From G963664835 sp963664835 (GTDB lineage Bacteria > Chloroflexota > UBA6077 > FW602-bin22 > JBCLEL01): a stretch of DNA of 64,000 nucleotides. How positions within the stretch are numbered: position 1 is the first letter of the stretch; every line of letters begins with the position of its first letter. The notes under the pieces were generated by a model that saw only the letters and a program-made list of their open reading frames with translations, was not told the DNA's origin and ran no database searches. This document shows positions 40,255-47,608 of the stretch, one piece after another. The position numbers were made by a program, and so were the translations under genes. The stretch is from contig CAXXUG010000020.1 of NCBI GenBank assembly GCA_963664835.2, forward strand, positions 372,001 through 436,000. Reading direction: 5' to 3'.

Positions 40255-40542
40255 ATGACCCGAGAACCGCGAAGGATAAGGGTAGAACCTGGAAGCGAGT
40301 TCGAGCGATTGCTCGCAGAAATCGGCGAAACCCCTGTGTTGCTTGACAACGATGGAGAACTCTATTTCTTGGACCGCGCAGAGGGAGAATCGGAAAACAT
40401 CTTCCATGGGTACAACCCTGAACTTGTTCGAGAAGCCATCACTGCAACTGCTGGAAGCTGGGCAGACCTGGATATCGATGCAATCGTCGCCGATATCTAC
40501 CGCGCCCGCGAAGAAGGTTCAAGGCCAGCTACCAGACCTTGA
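40255..40542 (+). CDS. putative type II antitoxin-like small protein
   Basis: From ATG 40255 (AGGAAGGGG upstream) the 95-residue protein reads TREPRRIRVEPGSEFERLLAEIGETPVLLDNDGELYFLDR, then GYNPELVREAITATAGSWADLDIDAIVADIYRAREEGSRP. The pattern PGSEL-x-x-LL, LL-x-x-DG-x-LY-x-L, YDP-x-x-VREA and a final DI-x-x-x-R resembles a family of antitoxins paired with PIN toxins. What follows is only a short, apparently broken PIN-like start (see next). Confidence 0.6.
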   Translation: MTREPRRIRVEPGSEFERLLAEIGETPVLLDNDGELYFLDRAEGESENIFHGYNPELVREAITATAGSWADLDIDAIVADIYRAREEGSRPATRP

Positions 40543-40672
40543 TGTCATACATTGTCGATGCTCAGTGGATCACCGATGTGCCTGGAGGTAGACGACAATC
40601 CTCAACCCGAGGTGATCCGTACCAAGTCAGACACGGAGATATGGTGGGAGGTCGTGCCCTACCCTTCTCCCG
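40539..40672 (+). pseudogene. possible remnant of a PIN (VapC-like) toxin start
   Basis: A frame starting ATGATG in overlap with the antitoxin stop encodes SYIVDAQWITDVPGGRR, similar to the Y-[LI]-[VI]-D-x-x-W-[VI]-x-[DY] opening of VapC toxins, but loses similarity after that. A second frame from 40576 encodes 40 residues. No complete toxin is present. Confidence 0.3.
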
Positions 40673-40873
40673 TCAGGCGGACTCGAACTGGAGCGTAGAG
40701 AGGGTCAGCTTGGAGGAGCGTTTCGAAAGGTGGAGTATCTCCACGCCCACTACCGCGTTCGATTCGTTGTAATCGAGCACCACGTCCGGCGAGACCTCCT
40801 CGGACTCGACTATGGTCGAGTCATCGAGACGCAGGTAGAGGGCGTCGGCTTCCTTGTCCACGGTCAACTTCAT
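40673..40873 (-). CDS. DUF2283 domain protein
   Basis: The 66-residue protein KLTVDKEADALYLRLDDSTI, then VESEEVSPDVVLDYNESNAVVGVEILHLSKR matches the small DUF2283 family completely: strand, D-x-D-A-L-Y-L-R-L, then VLDYN-x-x-x-x-VVGIEIL. Such proteins are often found near toxin-antitoxin loci. The function is unknown. Confidence 0.85.
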   Translation of the reverse strand: MKLTVDKEADALYLRLDDSTIVESEEVSPDVVLDYNESNAVVGVEILHLSKRSSKLTLSTLQFESA

Positions 40874-40940
40874 TGTTCTCGTCTTACGCTACGATCAAAG
40901 AATACGTAATTCTATGCTTGACCACACCGGGGCGGTCGAT

Positions 40941-41456
40941 TTAGCGGTTGGCTAGGACGAGCGTAACTCGTGTAGCCAAGTGGTCGATACGGCACGGAGT
41001 CGAAAGGCTGCGAAGCGGGGTCAGGCCGATCGACTTTTGATCCGGCAGTTCGCTCTCCAGAACCACATAGAATTCCCAACTGTTAGGATCGCGTTGGTCG
41101 GCCGCCTCGCTTGGCTCTCCGTGCCAAGCGAACACGTAGATAACCGCGTGCCGTCCCGGTTGGTTAACTTCTTTGTTGCCATCCCAATACGACTTGCGAG
41201 CGGCGATATCAAAGCGCGGCGGACTTCTGCGTTGCGACGTCCAACTCTGAGCCGCCGCCGATTGCTTCACTTCGAGCCCCACGCCATCCCTTTCGCAGTC
41301 CCATGAATCCCACGCTTCCATGCGCCGCCAGCCGCAATCCTGAAGCGCCAGATAGACCATCGCCTCGACATACGCTGAGCGGTGCACGTTGGTCATCACC
41401 TCTTGCCTGTACGCCCGGCTGACTTCCTCAAGAACGTTGCGATGATTCACTCTCAT
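40941..41456 (-). CDS. putative restriction-endonuclease-like protein (PD-(D/E)XK-like)
   Basis: The 171-residue protein contains WDSWDCERDGVGLEVKQSAA, in which D-G-x5-E-x-K fits the nuclease motif D-x(n)-E-x-K, followed by RFDIAARKSYWDG, HAVIYVFAWHGE and NSWEFYVVLESELP. I do not recognise a named family. Directly upstream on the same strand is a decayed fragment of a methyltransferase-HNH gene ending 15 bases before this start, so the gene was likely the second gene of a modification-restriction pair. The GCCGGC word is absent in it, which fits a transferred origin. Confidence 0.6.
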   Translation of the reverse strand: MRVNHRNVLEEVSRAYRQEVMTNVHRSAYVEAMVYLALQDCGWRRMEAWDSWDCERDGVGLEVKQSAAAQSWTSQRRSPPRFDIAARKSYWDGNKEVNQPGRHAVIYVFAWHGEPSEAADQRDPNSWEFYVVLESELPDQKSIGLTPLRSLSTPCRIDHLATRVTLVLANR

Positions 41457-41470
41457 TATGGTCCCTTCGA

Positions 41471-41605
41471 CTACCCAGCGTAACCTCTAGCAACCTCCGC
41501 AATCAGGTGTTGCTGCGACCGATTGCCTTTCAAGCTATTTCAGTAGTTGCAGAGTGATTGGAGGTTCTCCAAGTGGTCCGCCCCGGATTTCGCACGTGTC
41601 CTGTC
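41471..41605 (-). pseudogene. remnant of the HNH end of a DNA methyltransferase-HNH gene
   Basis: The minus strand encodes KSGADHLENLQSLCNY, a TGA stop, NSLKGNRSQQHLIAEVARGY and a stop. This matches the last 40 residues of the protein at 20650-22032 (GGTDHLENLQLLCNYCNSLKGNRSQEYLIAEL), with TGA in place of the second zinc cysteine codon. Upstream of KSG the similarity ends and the oxidoreductase gene begins. It is a truncated leftover. Confidence 0.75.
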
Positions 41606-41618
41606 GCGTTGGCTCACC

Positions 41619-42731
41619 CTAGAGCGGCAGATCCACCGGCTGGCCGGCCGCGATCGACTGGTAGCCGGCCAGCAGCACCTCCACGTGCTTCCGGCCCTCG
41701 ACGACGTCGGCCCACGGCTCCTCTTCGCCGTCCAGGACACGCACGAAATGGTCGACGATTTCGTCTTGTCCGCCAACATCGTGCATAGCCACGGATTGCA
41801 TCTGTGGCGAGCCGTCGTCGCTGGAGCAAACAGTCATTGCCTGGCGGGATGCGTCAACCACGAGAGTGCCGGCGGTACCGACCGCGTGGATGATCTGTGA
41901 CCCGGAGCCCGCATGGCTGTGCCGGCCGATCCGGCCCACCGATATAGTCGCAATGCAGTCGTCCATCGTGAGCGATAGGGTTGAGAAATCCTCCGCGCCA
42001 TGTTCTGCGTGCGCACGGAAGAAATAGTTGCCGGCCGACGCCTGAACTCGACGGATCTCGCGGCCGGCAAGGTGTCGGACGAATCCCACCGGATACACGC
42101 CTAGCTCGAACAGCTCCCGCTTGATCGTGACGTTGTGTCCAGAGTCGGAGGGGTCGCTCCAGAGGTCGTCGCTGCGATAGGTCCAGCGGTCGAGCGGACT
42201 CAAATCGACAGGCGCGGCGCCGGCTTCCAGGTCCGGGTCGCCCTTGGCGAAGTGAAAGTCGATGTGCAGTGCAACCAGGTCCCCGATCATGCCCTGATCG
42301 ATAGCTCTGCGCGCGATCCGGACGTAGCCCGCTCCCAGGTGGCTAAAAACGAGGCTCCGTATTTGGCTCTCGCCGGCCGCCGCGACTATCGCGTCGCATT
42401 GGTCGAGCGTTGGCGCGAGTGGCTTGTCCATCCAGAGATGCTTGCCGCTGCGCGCGACCATCTCGGCGAGCCGGCCTCGCCTTTCGATCTCCGCGCAGAC
42501 GCTGACCGCGTCGATGTCCGGCCGTTCGAGGAGGGCCCCCACATCGGTCGTGTGGGGCACTCCGAGGTCCCTCGCCAGCCGGCGACCGCGCTCCTCGATG
42601 ACGACCTCCTGGCCCGGCTCTTCCGCTACGATCGCGATCTCCAGGCGCGGGTTCAGGCCGAAAGCGCGAGCGTACATGTCCTGGTGCATAGCGTTGCTCA
42701 GGAGAGCTACGCGGTAGGTGGGGGCGCTCAC
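41619..42731 (-). CDS. Gfo/Idh/MocA-family oxidoreductase
   Basis: The 370-residue protein starts at GTG 42731, RVALLSNAMHQDMYARAF, with a Rossmann-like N-terminal half (DVGALLERPDIDAVSVCAEIERRGRLAEMVARSGKHLWMDKPLA, the EKP-like loop being DKP) and a C-terminal alpha/beta half including FSTLSLTMDDCIATISVGRIGRHSH. It should be an NAD(P)-dependent sugar or cyclitol dehydrogenase. It overlaps the preceding gene in GTGA, and the two together are likely subunits or functional partners. Confidence 0.85.
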   Translation of the reverse strand: MSAPTYRVALLSNAMHQDMYARAFGLNPRLEIAIVAEEPGQEVVIEERGRRLARDLGVPHTTDVGALLERPDIDAVSVCAEIERRGRLAEMVARSGKHLWMDKPLAPTLDQCDAIVAAAGESQIRSLVFSHLGAGYVRIARRAIDQGMIGDLVALHIDFHFAKGDPDLEAGAAPVDLSPLDRWTYRSDDLWSDPSDSGHNVTIKRELFELGVYPVGFVRHLAGREIRRVQASAGNYFFRAHAEHGAEDFSTLSLTMDDCIATISVGRIGRHSHAGSGSQIIHAVGTAGTLVVDASRQAMTVCSSDDGSPQMQSVAMHDVGGQDEIVDHFVRVLDGEEEPWADVVEGRKHVEVLLAGYQSIAAGQPVDLPL

Positions 42732-43489
42732 GGATCTCTCCTCTGGACGGATCCACTGGCCAATGACGCGCGGACCAGGTCGAGTAGCTCAAGCGAGAGC
42801 CGGCCATCCGGCCAATCTCCGGCAAGGACCCCGGAGCGGATCGAGTCGGACACGTGCTCAAGCCAGGTGTCGAAGGGATCGTCTACCTCCGCCGTGAGCG
42901 GAACTGCCTGCCCGGCGGCCAAAACAATCTGACTGGTCGATGCCTGGTTGTCGTAGAGTGCGCCTCGCCGGCCCAAGACCATCAGTGATGGCGAACTTGG
43001 AGCGCCGGCCGGTGAGCCCAGTGAGACCAGCGCGGTGGAGCCATTCGGATAGGTGATGCTGATCGATAGGTGTGATGGCGGCTCGTCCGTCCCGTTTCCG
43101 ACTCCCTGAGCGTAGACCGCTGCCGGGGTCATCCCGAATAGCCAGCCGACCAGGTCGACTGCCGCGCAGATGTCCCAGTCGTTCGTCGCGTCAGCTCCGG
43201 GATCGGTGTACCTGATGAAGACTGGCTCGCCGATCCGGCCCTCGGACAACACTTCTCGGACGAGCCGGTGCCGCCGGGCGAAGCGGGCAATCCCGCCGCA
43301 CACGAGAGCGACCCCCTTATGCTGGCAGAGGTTGTAGAGCCGCTCTAAATCCGCCGGCTCCGTCGCCGGCGGTCCAGCCGCCACGATGTGCCGGCCGGAC
43401 TCTGCCGCCGTGAGCGCATTCGGCAAGGCGGCGGGGCCGGCTTGGCGAATCAGCAGAGTGTCTTCGGACGAAGCGATTGAGTGCAACAT
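42728..43489 (-). CDS. Gfo/Idh/MocA-like protein lacking a full N-terminal Rossmann fold
   Basis: The 253-residue protein enters the fold late: AESGRHIVAAGPPATEPADLERLYNLCQHKGVALVCGGIARFARRHRLVREVL corresponds to the EKP loop and following helix of the family, then GRIGEPVFIRYTD and DICAAVDLVGWLFGMTPAAVYAQGVG to the C-terminal sheet. The GxGxxG dinucleotide-binding start is missing and no in-frame upstream extension was found, so it may be a non-catalytic partner of the overlapping full-length gene or a truncated one. Confidence 0.7.
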   Translation of the reverse strand: MLHSIASSEDTLLIRQAGPAALPNALTAAESGRHIVAAGPPATEPADLERLYNLCQHKGVALVCGGIARFARRHRLVREVLSEGRIGEPVFIRYTDPGADATNDWDICAAVDLVGWLFGMTPAAVYAQGVGNGTDEPPSHLSISITYPNGSTALVSLGSPAGAPSSPSLMVLGRRGALYDNQASTSQIVLAAGQAVPLTAEVDDPFDTWLEHVSDSIRSGVLAGDWPDGRLSLELLDLVRASLASGSVQRRDP

Positions 43490-43505
43490 TCTTTAGCAAT
43501 CAGTT

Positions 43506-43548
43506 ACCCACGAGTACCTCGCCTGATTATAGGCGAGAGCCCGTGGGT
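43506..43548. terminator. long inverted repeat between two minus-strand genes
   Basis: ACCCACG (43506-43512) pairs with CGTGGGT (43542-43548), and inside it CTCGCCT (43518-43524) pairs with AGGCGAG (43531-43537) around GATTAT. No T-run follows on either strand. It lies just upstream of the oxidoreductase pair; terminator or 5' regulatory hairpin are both possible. Confidence 0.4.
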
Positions 43549-43581
43549 CTGCCGGCCGGAGCCGGCTTTGGAAGGGGTCAG

Positions 43582-43619
43582 GTCGGTTCGGTGAACCGGT
43601 CCAGGGTCACCGAGCCGAC
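43582..43619 (-). terminator. 13-bp stem-loop after the spondin-domain gene
   Basis: GTCGGTTCGGTGA (43582-43594) pairs with TCACCGAGCCGAC (43607-43619) with a single G-T wobble and a 12-base loop, beginning 22 bases after the stop codon. There is no U-tract, but the position fits a transcription end. Confidence 0.45.
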
Positions 43620-43641
43620 AACTGCGCTCGGATAGATGTGG

Positions 43642-44328
43642 CTATTGGGTCAGCGTCCAGGTCTTGATTACAAGCCTGGCGCCAGGATTGCGCCAATCGT
43701 GCTGTGCTGGATCCAGACCGGCGCCTCCATGGATGCCGGCGTGGACATGGACATAGCCCTCGGCGTCGCCGGTGTCCCTGGCGCCGTGGGCGCCGCAGGG
43801 TGGGCCGGGAACATATGCGCAGTCCTCACTGTTGGCCTCGCTGCCCGCGTCGTACACGTTGAGGTAGACCGTGCGAGACTTGGAGAGGTCCAACGCGTTT
43901 GCGCCGATGAAAGCATCGTTGGTGGAGACCAACATGCTGGCGATCGAAAGCAGCTTCTTGCCGTCAGTGATGCTGAATTCGGTGGTTGCGGTCTGGCCGG
44001 GCGCCAGGAGTCCGCTGATGGCCCTGGCTTCGCTGACGCTACTGTTGTTTTCCGGGTCCAAGTCCCTAACAAAAGCTGACGTGGCGCCGTCCTCCGCCAG
44101 ATTTGCCAGCGCTTCACTGGGGGGTTGTCCCAGCTCGTAGAGGGGCCCGGCGTCTCGATCGTGCCGTACGACGAATACCGGGGAGAATGTCTGTCCGCGG
44201 GTCAGATTGGTGACCGAGATTTCGACCATCAACTCCTCGTCGGCCGCGCCTCCCGAGGCGGCGTAGATAACTCCCATGGACAGCAGCGCTACCAGCGCAG
44301 CTAAGCCGAACACTAATCTTCGCTTCAT
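43642..44328 (-). CDS. secreted spondin-domain protein
   Basis: The 228-residue protein has a signal peptide (MKRRLVFGLAALVALLSMGVIYAASG) and a spondin_N-like domain: VEISVTNLTRGQTFSPVFVVRHDRDAGPLYELGQPPSEALANLAEDG, GLLAPGQTATTEF, LLSIASMLVSTNDAFIG, a set of features seen in bacterial spondin-domain proteins of unknown ligand. The C-terminal part is His-rich (AEGYVHVHAGIHGGAG), which could bind metal. It is divergent from the formamidase gene, with about 240 bases between. Confidence 0.8.
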   Translation of the reverse strand: MKRRLVFGLAALVALLSMGVIYAASGGAADEELMVEISVTNLTRGQTFSPVFVVRHDRDAGPLYELGQPPSEALANLAEDGATSAFVRDLDPENNSSVSEARAISGLLAPGQTATTEFSITDGKKLLSIASMLVSTNDAFIGANALDLSKSRTVYLNVYDAGSEANSEDCAYVPGPPCGAHGARDTGDAEGYVHVHAGIHGGAGLDPAQHDWRNPGARLVIKTWTLTQ

Positions 44329-44568
44329 CTAATCTTCTCCTTAAGATGAGTTTTTTCGGCGATTCTTGCTGCCCACTGATTTTGATTCTACAGCCGGATT
44401 TTTGGTTCCGCAAAAAACATTTTTCGCCCAGTGTTGTCTTTGAGGGGTCCTGCTCAAGACTCCACGAGCCGAGTATTCGGTTGTCAGCAGATGTGCCGTT
44501 TGAGTATATTCAGGCCACCCTGTTTCCGCCCGTCAAACGTGCGAATGCGCCCTCTGGGAGAGATATGG
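44329..44568. other. divergent promoter region between the spondin and formamidase genes
   Basis: The 240 bases are AT-richer than the surroundings (for example GAGTTTTTTCGG and GCAAAAAACATTTTTCGCC near 44347-44430). Promoters in both directions are expected; I cannot name a convincing -35/-10 pair. Confidence 0.35.
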
Positions 44569-45468
44569 ATGCCGAGACCGGCCAGACTTGCCAGCGACAA
44601 GGTAATCTACTCCTTCTCGCCCGAACATCCGCCGGCCATCGTCGTCGAGACGGGCGACAGGATCGTCGTCGAGACCCGCGACGCCTACGATCGCCAGTTC
44701 CAGCGCAATCTCGAGATCGATAAGTACCTGCGTGAGCGCAAAACACGACCCAGTAATCCGGCAACCGGCCCCATCTTCGTTCGCGGCGTCGCGCCCGGCG
44801 ATGGTCTCGACGTGACCATCGAGAAGATCGAGTTGGGCGCAACTGGCTACGTAGCCGCGGTGCCCGGTATTGGCGTATTGGGCGACACGAATATCAAGCC
44901 ACGCGTCTCCGAGTTCCGAGTACGCGATGGCGGACTTTGGTACGACGACCGCCTGCGTCTGCCCTTGCGCCCGATGGTTGGCGTCGTCGGCGTCGCGCCG
45001 GCCGCCGGCGAAATCCCCTGCCTTCAGCTCGGCTACCACGGCGGCAATCTTGACTTCAACGACATCACCGAGGGCGCGACGCTGCACCTGCCGGCCTTCG
45101 TCGCCGGCGGCCTGCTGGCCATCGGCGACGTCCACGCCAGCATGGGTTTTGCCGAAGTGCACTCCGGCGTCAACATCGGTGCCGCGGTGACAGTCCGGGT
45201 ATACCGCCGGCCTGTGACAGGTTGGGAGAGACCGTGGTTAGAGACCGCAGACAAAGTGATGACGATTGGGGTCGAGGACCGCCTGGAGGACGCGATCCGA
45301 CAAGCGACGCAGTCGATGGTGGCGCTGATGCAGCGCCGGCTCGGTGTGAGCTACGTCGAGGCGATCACCTTGGCCGGCGCGTCGGTCGACATTCATCTCG
45401 GGCAAGCCTCGAAGTTTGGCGTCAAGGTCTCAGCCTACGCCGCCCTTTCCCGATCAGTGCTTGAGTAG
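44569..45468 (+). CDS. acetamidase/formamidase family protein
   Basis: From ATG 44569 (GGGAGA upstream) the 299-residue protein shows the FmdA/AmdA layout: FSPEHPPAIVVETGDRIVVETRDAYD, NPATGPIFVRGVAPGDGLDVTIEKIE, PMVGVVGVAPAAGEIPCLQLGYHGGNLDFNDITEGATLHLPAFVAGGLLAIGDVHASMGFAEV, and SVDIHLGQ at the end. Members hydrolyse formamide or acetamide to ammonia and acid. An in-frame extension to 44431 has no family similarity and is rejected. Confidence 0.9.
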   Translation: MPRPARLASDKVIYSFSPEHPPAIVVETGDRIVVETRDAYDRQFQRNLEIDKYLRERKTRPSNPATGPIFVRGVAPGDGLDVTIEKIELGATGYVAAVPGIGVLGDTNIKPRVSEFRVRDGGLWYDDRLRLPLRPMVGVVGVAPAAGEIPCLQLGYHGGNLDFNDITEGATLHLPAFVAGGLLAIGDVHASMGFAEVHSGVNIGAAVTVRVYRRPVTGWERPWLETADKVMTIGVEDRLEDAIRQATQSMVALMQRRLGVSYVEAITLAGASVDIHLGQASKFGVKVSAYAALSRSVLE

Positions 45469-45547
45469 TCAGCATCCGGCGCCCAGGGTGATGGGCACGC
45501 TAGGCCTGAGAACGCGTAGGGGTCGCGCGAGTGGCTACCTGTTGCGA

Positions 45548-46618
45548 TCAGGCCTCATTCCAGTCGAGAAGGATCCCAAGCGCATCCCGTCGCTGCTCGG
45601 TCACGAACCTAAAGGCCTCGGCCGCTTTTTCGAATGACAAGCGCGTAGTAATCAGCGGCTCTATGGCAAGCCGGCCGGCGGCCATCAGGTCGAGGCTGAG
45701 TCTGAGGTCGGCTTCCAGCGGCCAGAAGCCGGGTGACGCATCTCTGATCGGGCGGGCGGAGTTGTGCGCTCCGAGGATGGTCAACGCCTTCCTGTGAACG
45801 TCAGCGTAGAAGTTCACCCGTTCGGTCTCTCCCCGGGTGCTTGCCAGAAGTACCACCCGACCATGCCATCCGGCTGCTCTGAATGCCGTAATGACCGGGT
45901 CCGGAGCGCCTGTCGTCTCGATGACCGCTCTGGCGCCGTCTTCGTCGGTCAGACTCTGGACAGCCTCAACCAGGTCGTCGCGAACGCCGCCCGCAAGAAT
46001 CGTATGGTCTGTACCCACCGCGCGAGATATGCTCAGCCGGCGCTCGCTCAGGTCGGTCGCGATCACCGGATAGCCTCCATCCAGCCTCGCGAACTGCGCC
46101 GCCAGGTTTCCGATCAGGCCTTGGCCGATGACGAGGACCGATTCGCCTAACTCTATTCTTGCTTTGCGCACGCCCTGGAGAGAAATGGCACACAGGTTGG
46201 CAAAGGCAGCCGTATCGGAGCCCAGACCGTCCGGCACGAGCGCGCAGCGTCGAAGCGTTTGTTTAGACGAGCTTGGATCTATCCCGTCGAGCGTTCCGCG
46301 CCGGACCGAATGCGCCGGCAACGACTGGACCAGGACGTGGCTGGCGTGAGCGCTGTGAGACGTGAATCGGTCTCCCGGCTCGATGCCTTCAACCTCTCGT
46401 CCGACTTCCAGGACTCTGCCGACGTTACAGTAGCCTGGATACTGCGGAAACTCGATTCCCGTGTTGGGCAAGGCCTGTAGGGACGCTCCCTCGGTCCCAG
46501 GACTTATCAACGAGACTTCTGTTTCAACCAGGACTTCCAAGGGGCCTGGACGCGGCACGTCAAAGGTCTCGATTTCGACCGAGCCCGGGGAGGCAAAAAC
46601 TACGCGTCTGCCATTCAT
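45548..46618 (-). CDS. zinc-dependent alcohol dehydrogenase-like (MDR) oxidoreductase
   Basis: The 356-residue protein (ATG 46618, TTGGAG upstream) has the medium-chain dehydrogenase architecture: VSLISPGTEGASLQ, YPGYCNVGRVLEVGREVEGIEPGDRFTSHSAHASHV, VLVIGQGLIGNLAAQFARLDG with the GxGxxG nucleotide site, and GARAVIETTGAPDPV. The usual catalytic-zinc cysteine is replaced (SPGTEG context), as in the L-threonine/bi-domain oxidoreductase subgroup that works on sugar-like substrates. The in-frame extension to 46771 is rejected. Confidence 0.85.
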   Translation of the reverse strand: MNGRRVVFASPGSVEIETFDVPRPGPLEVLVETEVSLISPGTEGASLQALPNTGIEFPQYPGYCNVGRVLEVGREVEGIEPGDRFTSHSAHASHVLVQSLPAHSVRRGTLDGIDPSSSKQTLRRCALVPDGLGSDTAAFANLCAISLQGVRKARIELGESVLVIGQGLIGNLAAQFARLDGGYPVIATDLSERRLSISRAVGTDHTILAGGVRDDLVEAVQSLTDEDGARAVIETTGAPDPVITAFRAAGWHGRVVLLASTRGETERVNFYADVHRKALTILGAHNSARPIRDASPGFWPLEADLRLSLDLMAAGRLAIEPLITTRLSFEKAAEAFRFVTEQRRDALGILLDWNEA

Positions 46619-46851
46619 TGCACCGCTCCAAGTTGATCTCGGGCCATAGCGAGGGCCGGTTTGGTGAGCCGGCCGTTCGTTCCCTATCCTACATGAATAC
46701 GACTGCTGACTTGAGCCGGCGCAAGCAGTTGCAGCAGACTTTAGTAAGATCTTCGGAGTCTTCCAGGCCATGTGTTTAGGAGCTTGGAAATGATGAGTCC
46801 AAGTGTGTTAGACTTCTGAGTAAGACATAGTAAGTAACACGAGGGGCGATC

Positions 46852-47097
46852 ATGGCAAGAAACACCAACACAATCACGTTCTCCCTCCCGCCGGAGATGG
46901 CGGATCAGGTCGCGCATCTCACGAAGAGCGAGGGGCGTACTAAGAGCGAGCTCTTGCGCGAGGCCTTGCGCCAATACATCGAGGATCGCGAGTGGAGACA
47001 AATGCTCCGGTACGGCGAACGGCGGGCCCGCGAGCAGGGCATTGGCCCCGAAGACGTGGAGTCGTTGGTGAGCGAGTACCGAGACGAGGTGGTTTGA
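46852..47097 (+). CDS. ribbon-helix-helix (CopG-like) antitoxin
   Basis: The 81-residue protein NTNTITFSLPPEMADQVAHL, TKSEGRTKSELLREALRQYIEDREWRQ is a complete ribbon-helix-helix domain with a C-terminal toxin-binding tail. It precedes a PIN toxin by 8 bases. GAGGGG precedes the ATG. An imperfect inverted repeat GTGTTA...TAACAC at 46805-46840 directly upstream could be the autoregulatory operator. Confidence 0.88.
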   Translation: MARNTNTITFSLPPEMADQVAHLTKSEGRTKSELLREALRQYIEDREWRQMLRYGERRAREQGIGPEDVESLVSEYRDEVV

Positions 47098-47105
47098 CAT
47101 AGCGC

Positions 47106-47516
47106 GTGAAGGTTGTTCTAGACACCAACGTCATCGTCTCAGGCCTTAACTTTCCAGGAAATGAACGCCACGTTCTCAATCTAGCCCGAAGTGGAAGATT
47201 CAGGTTGTACTTGTCTGCTTTCGTTCTACAGGAGACCGAAGGTGTCTTGGTGCGAAAGTTTCGTTGGGACAGACATAGTGTCGCTCGTGCCATCACAGCT
47301 TTGCGTGCTTCTGCCACGATCATTGAGCCCGAAGCACGTCCGTCAGTAATCAAAGACAACGAAGCTGATAATCGTATTCTGGAGTGTGCGGTGGAAGCCT
47401 CGGCGGACTACCTCGTAACCGGAGACCGCAGACACCTCTTGCCAATTGGGGAGCATTTGGGAACGAAGATAGTCAACTCGACCCACTTTCTCACGCTTCT
47501 CTCGAGAGATTCGTGA
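47106..47516 (+). CDS. PIN-domain toxin (COG1569-type putative RNase)
   Basis: The 136-residue protein starts at GTG 47106. KVVLDTNVIVSGLNFPGNERHVLNLARSGRFRLYLSAFVLQE is the opening of the PIN family of toxin components, with D6 and the E of LQE; the remaining acids are in KDNEADNRILECAVEASADYLVTGDRRHL. All four acidic positions of the nuclease site are present. Family members cleave RNA and are held in check by the upstream RHH protein. Confidence 0.88.
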   Translation: MKVVLDTNVIVSGLNFPGNERHVLNLARSGRFRLYLSAFVLQETEGVLVRKFRWDRHSVARAITALRASATIIEPEARPSVIKDNEADNRILECAVEASADYLVTGDRRHLLPIGEHLGTKIVNSTHFLTLLSRDS

Positions 47517-47608
47517 GAGGGCACACGAAGCCCTCCTAGTGCGGAGGAGCCGTTTGGCCCTTCGGACCTTCGCTAAGGAGTCTGATCCCGGCGCTGTTCC
47601 CCGACTCG

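Noticed and set aside
41540..41560. TGA in the HNH remnant at a cysteine codon, considered as selenocysteine
   Set aside because: The surrounding gene is truncated, zinc cysteines in HNH fingers are not replaced by Sec, and no SECIS-like hairpin was noticed; a nonsense change in a decaying gene is simpler.
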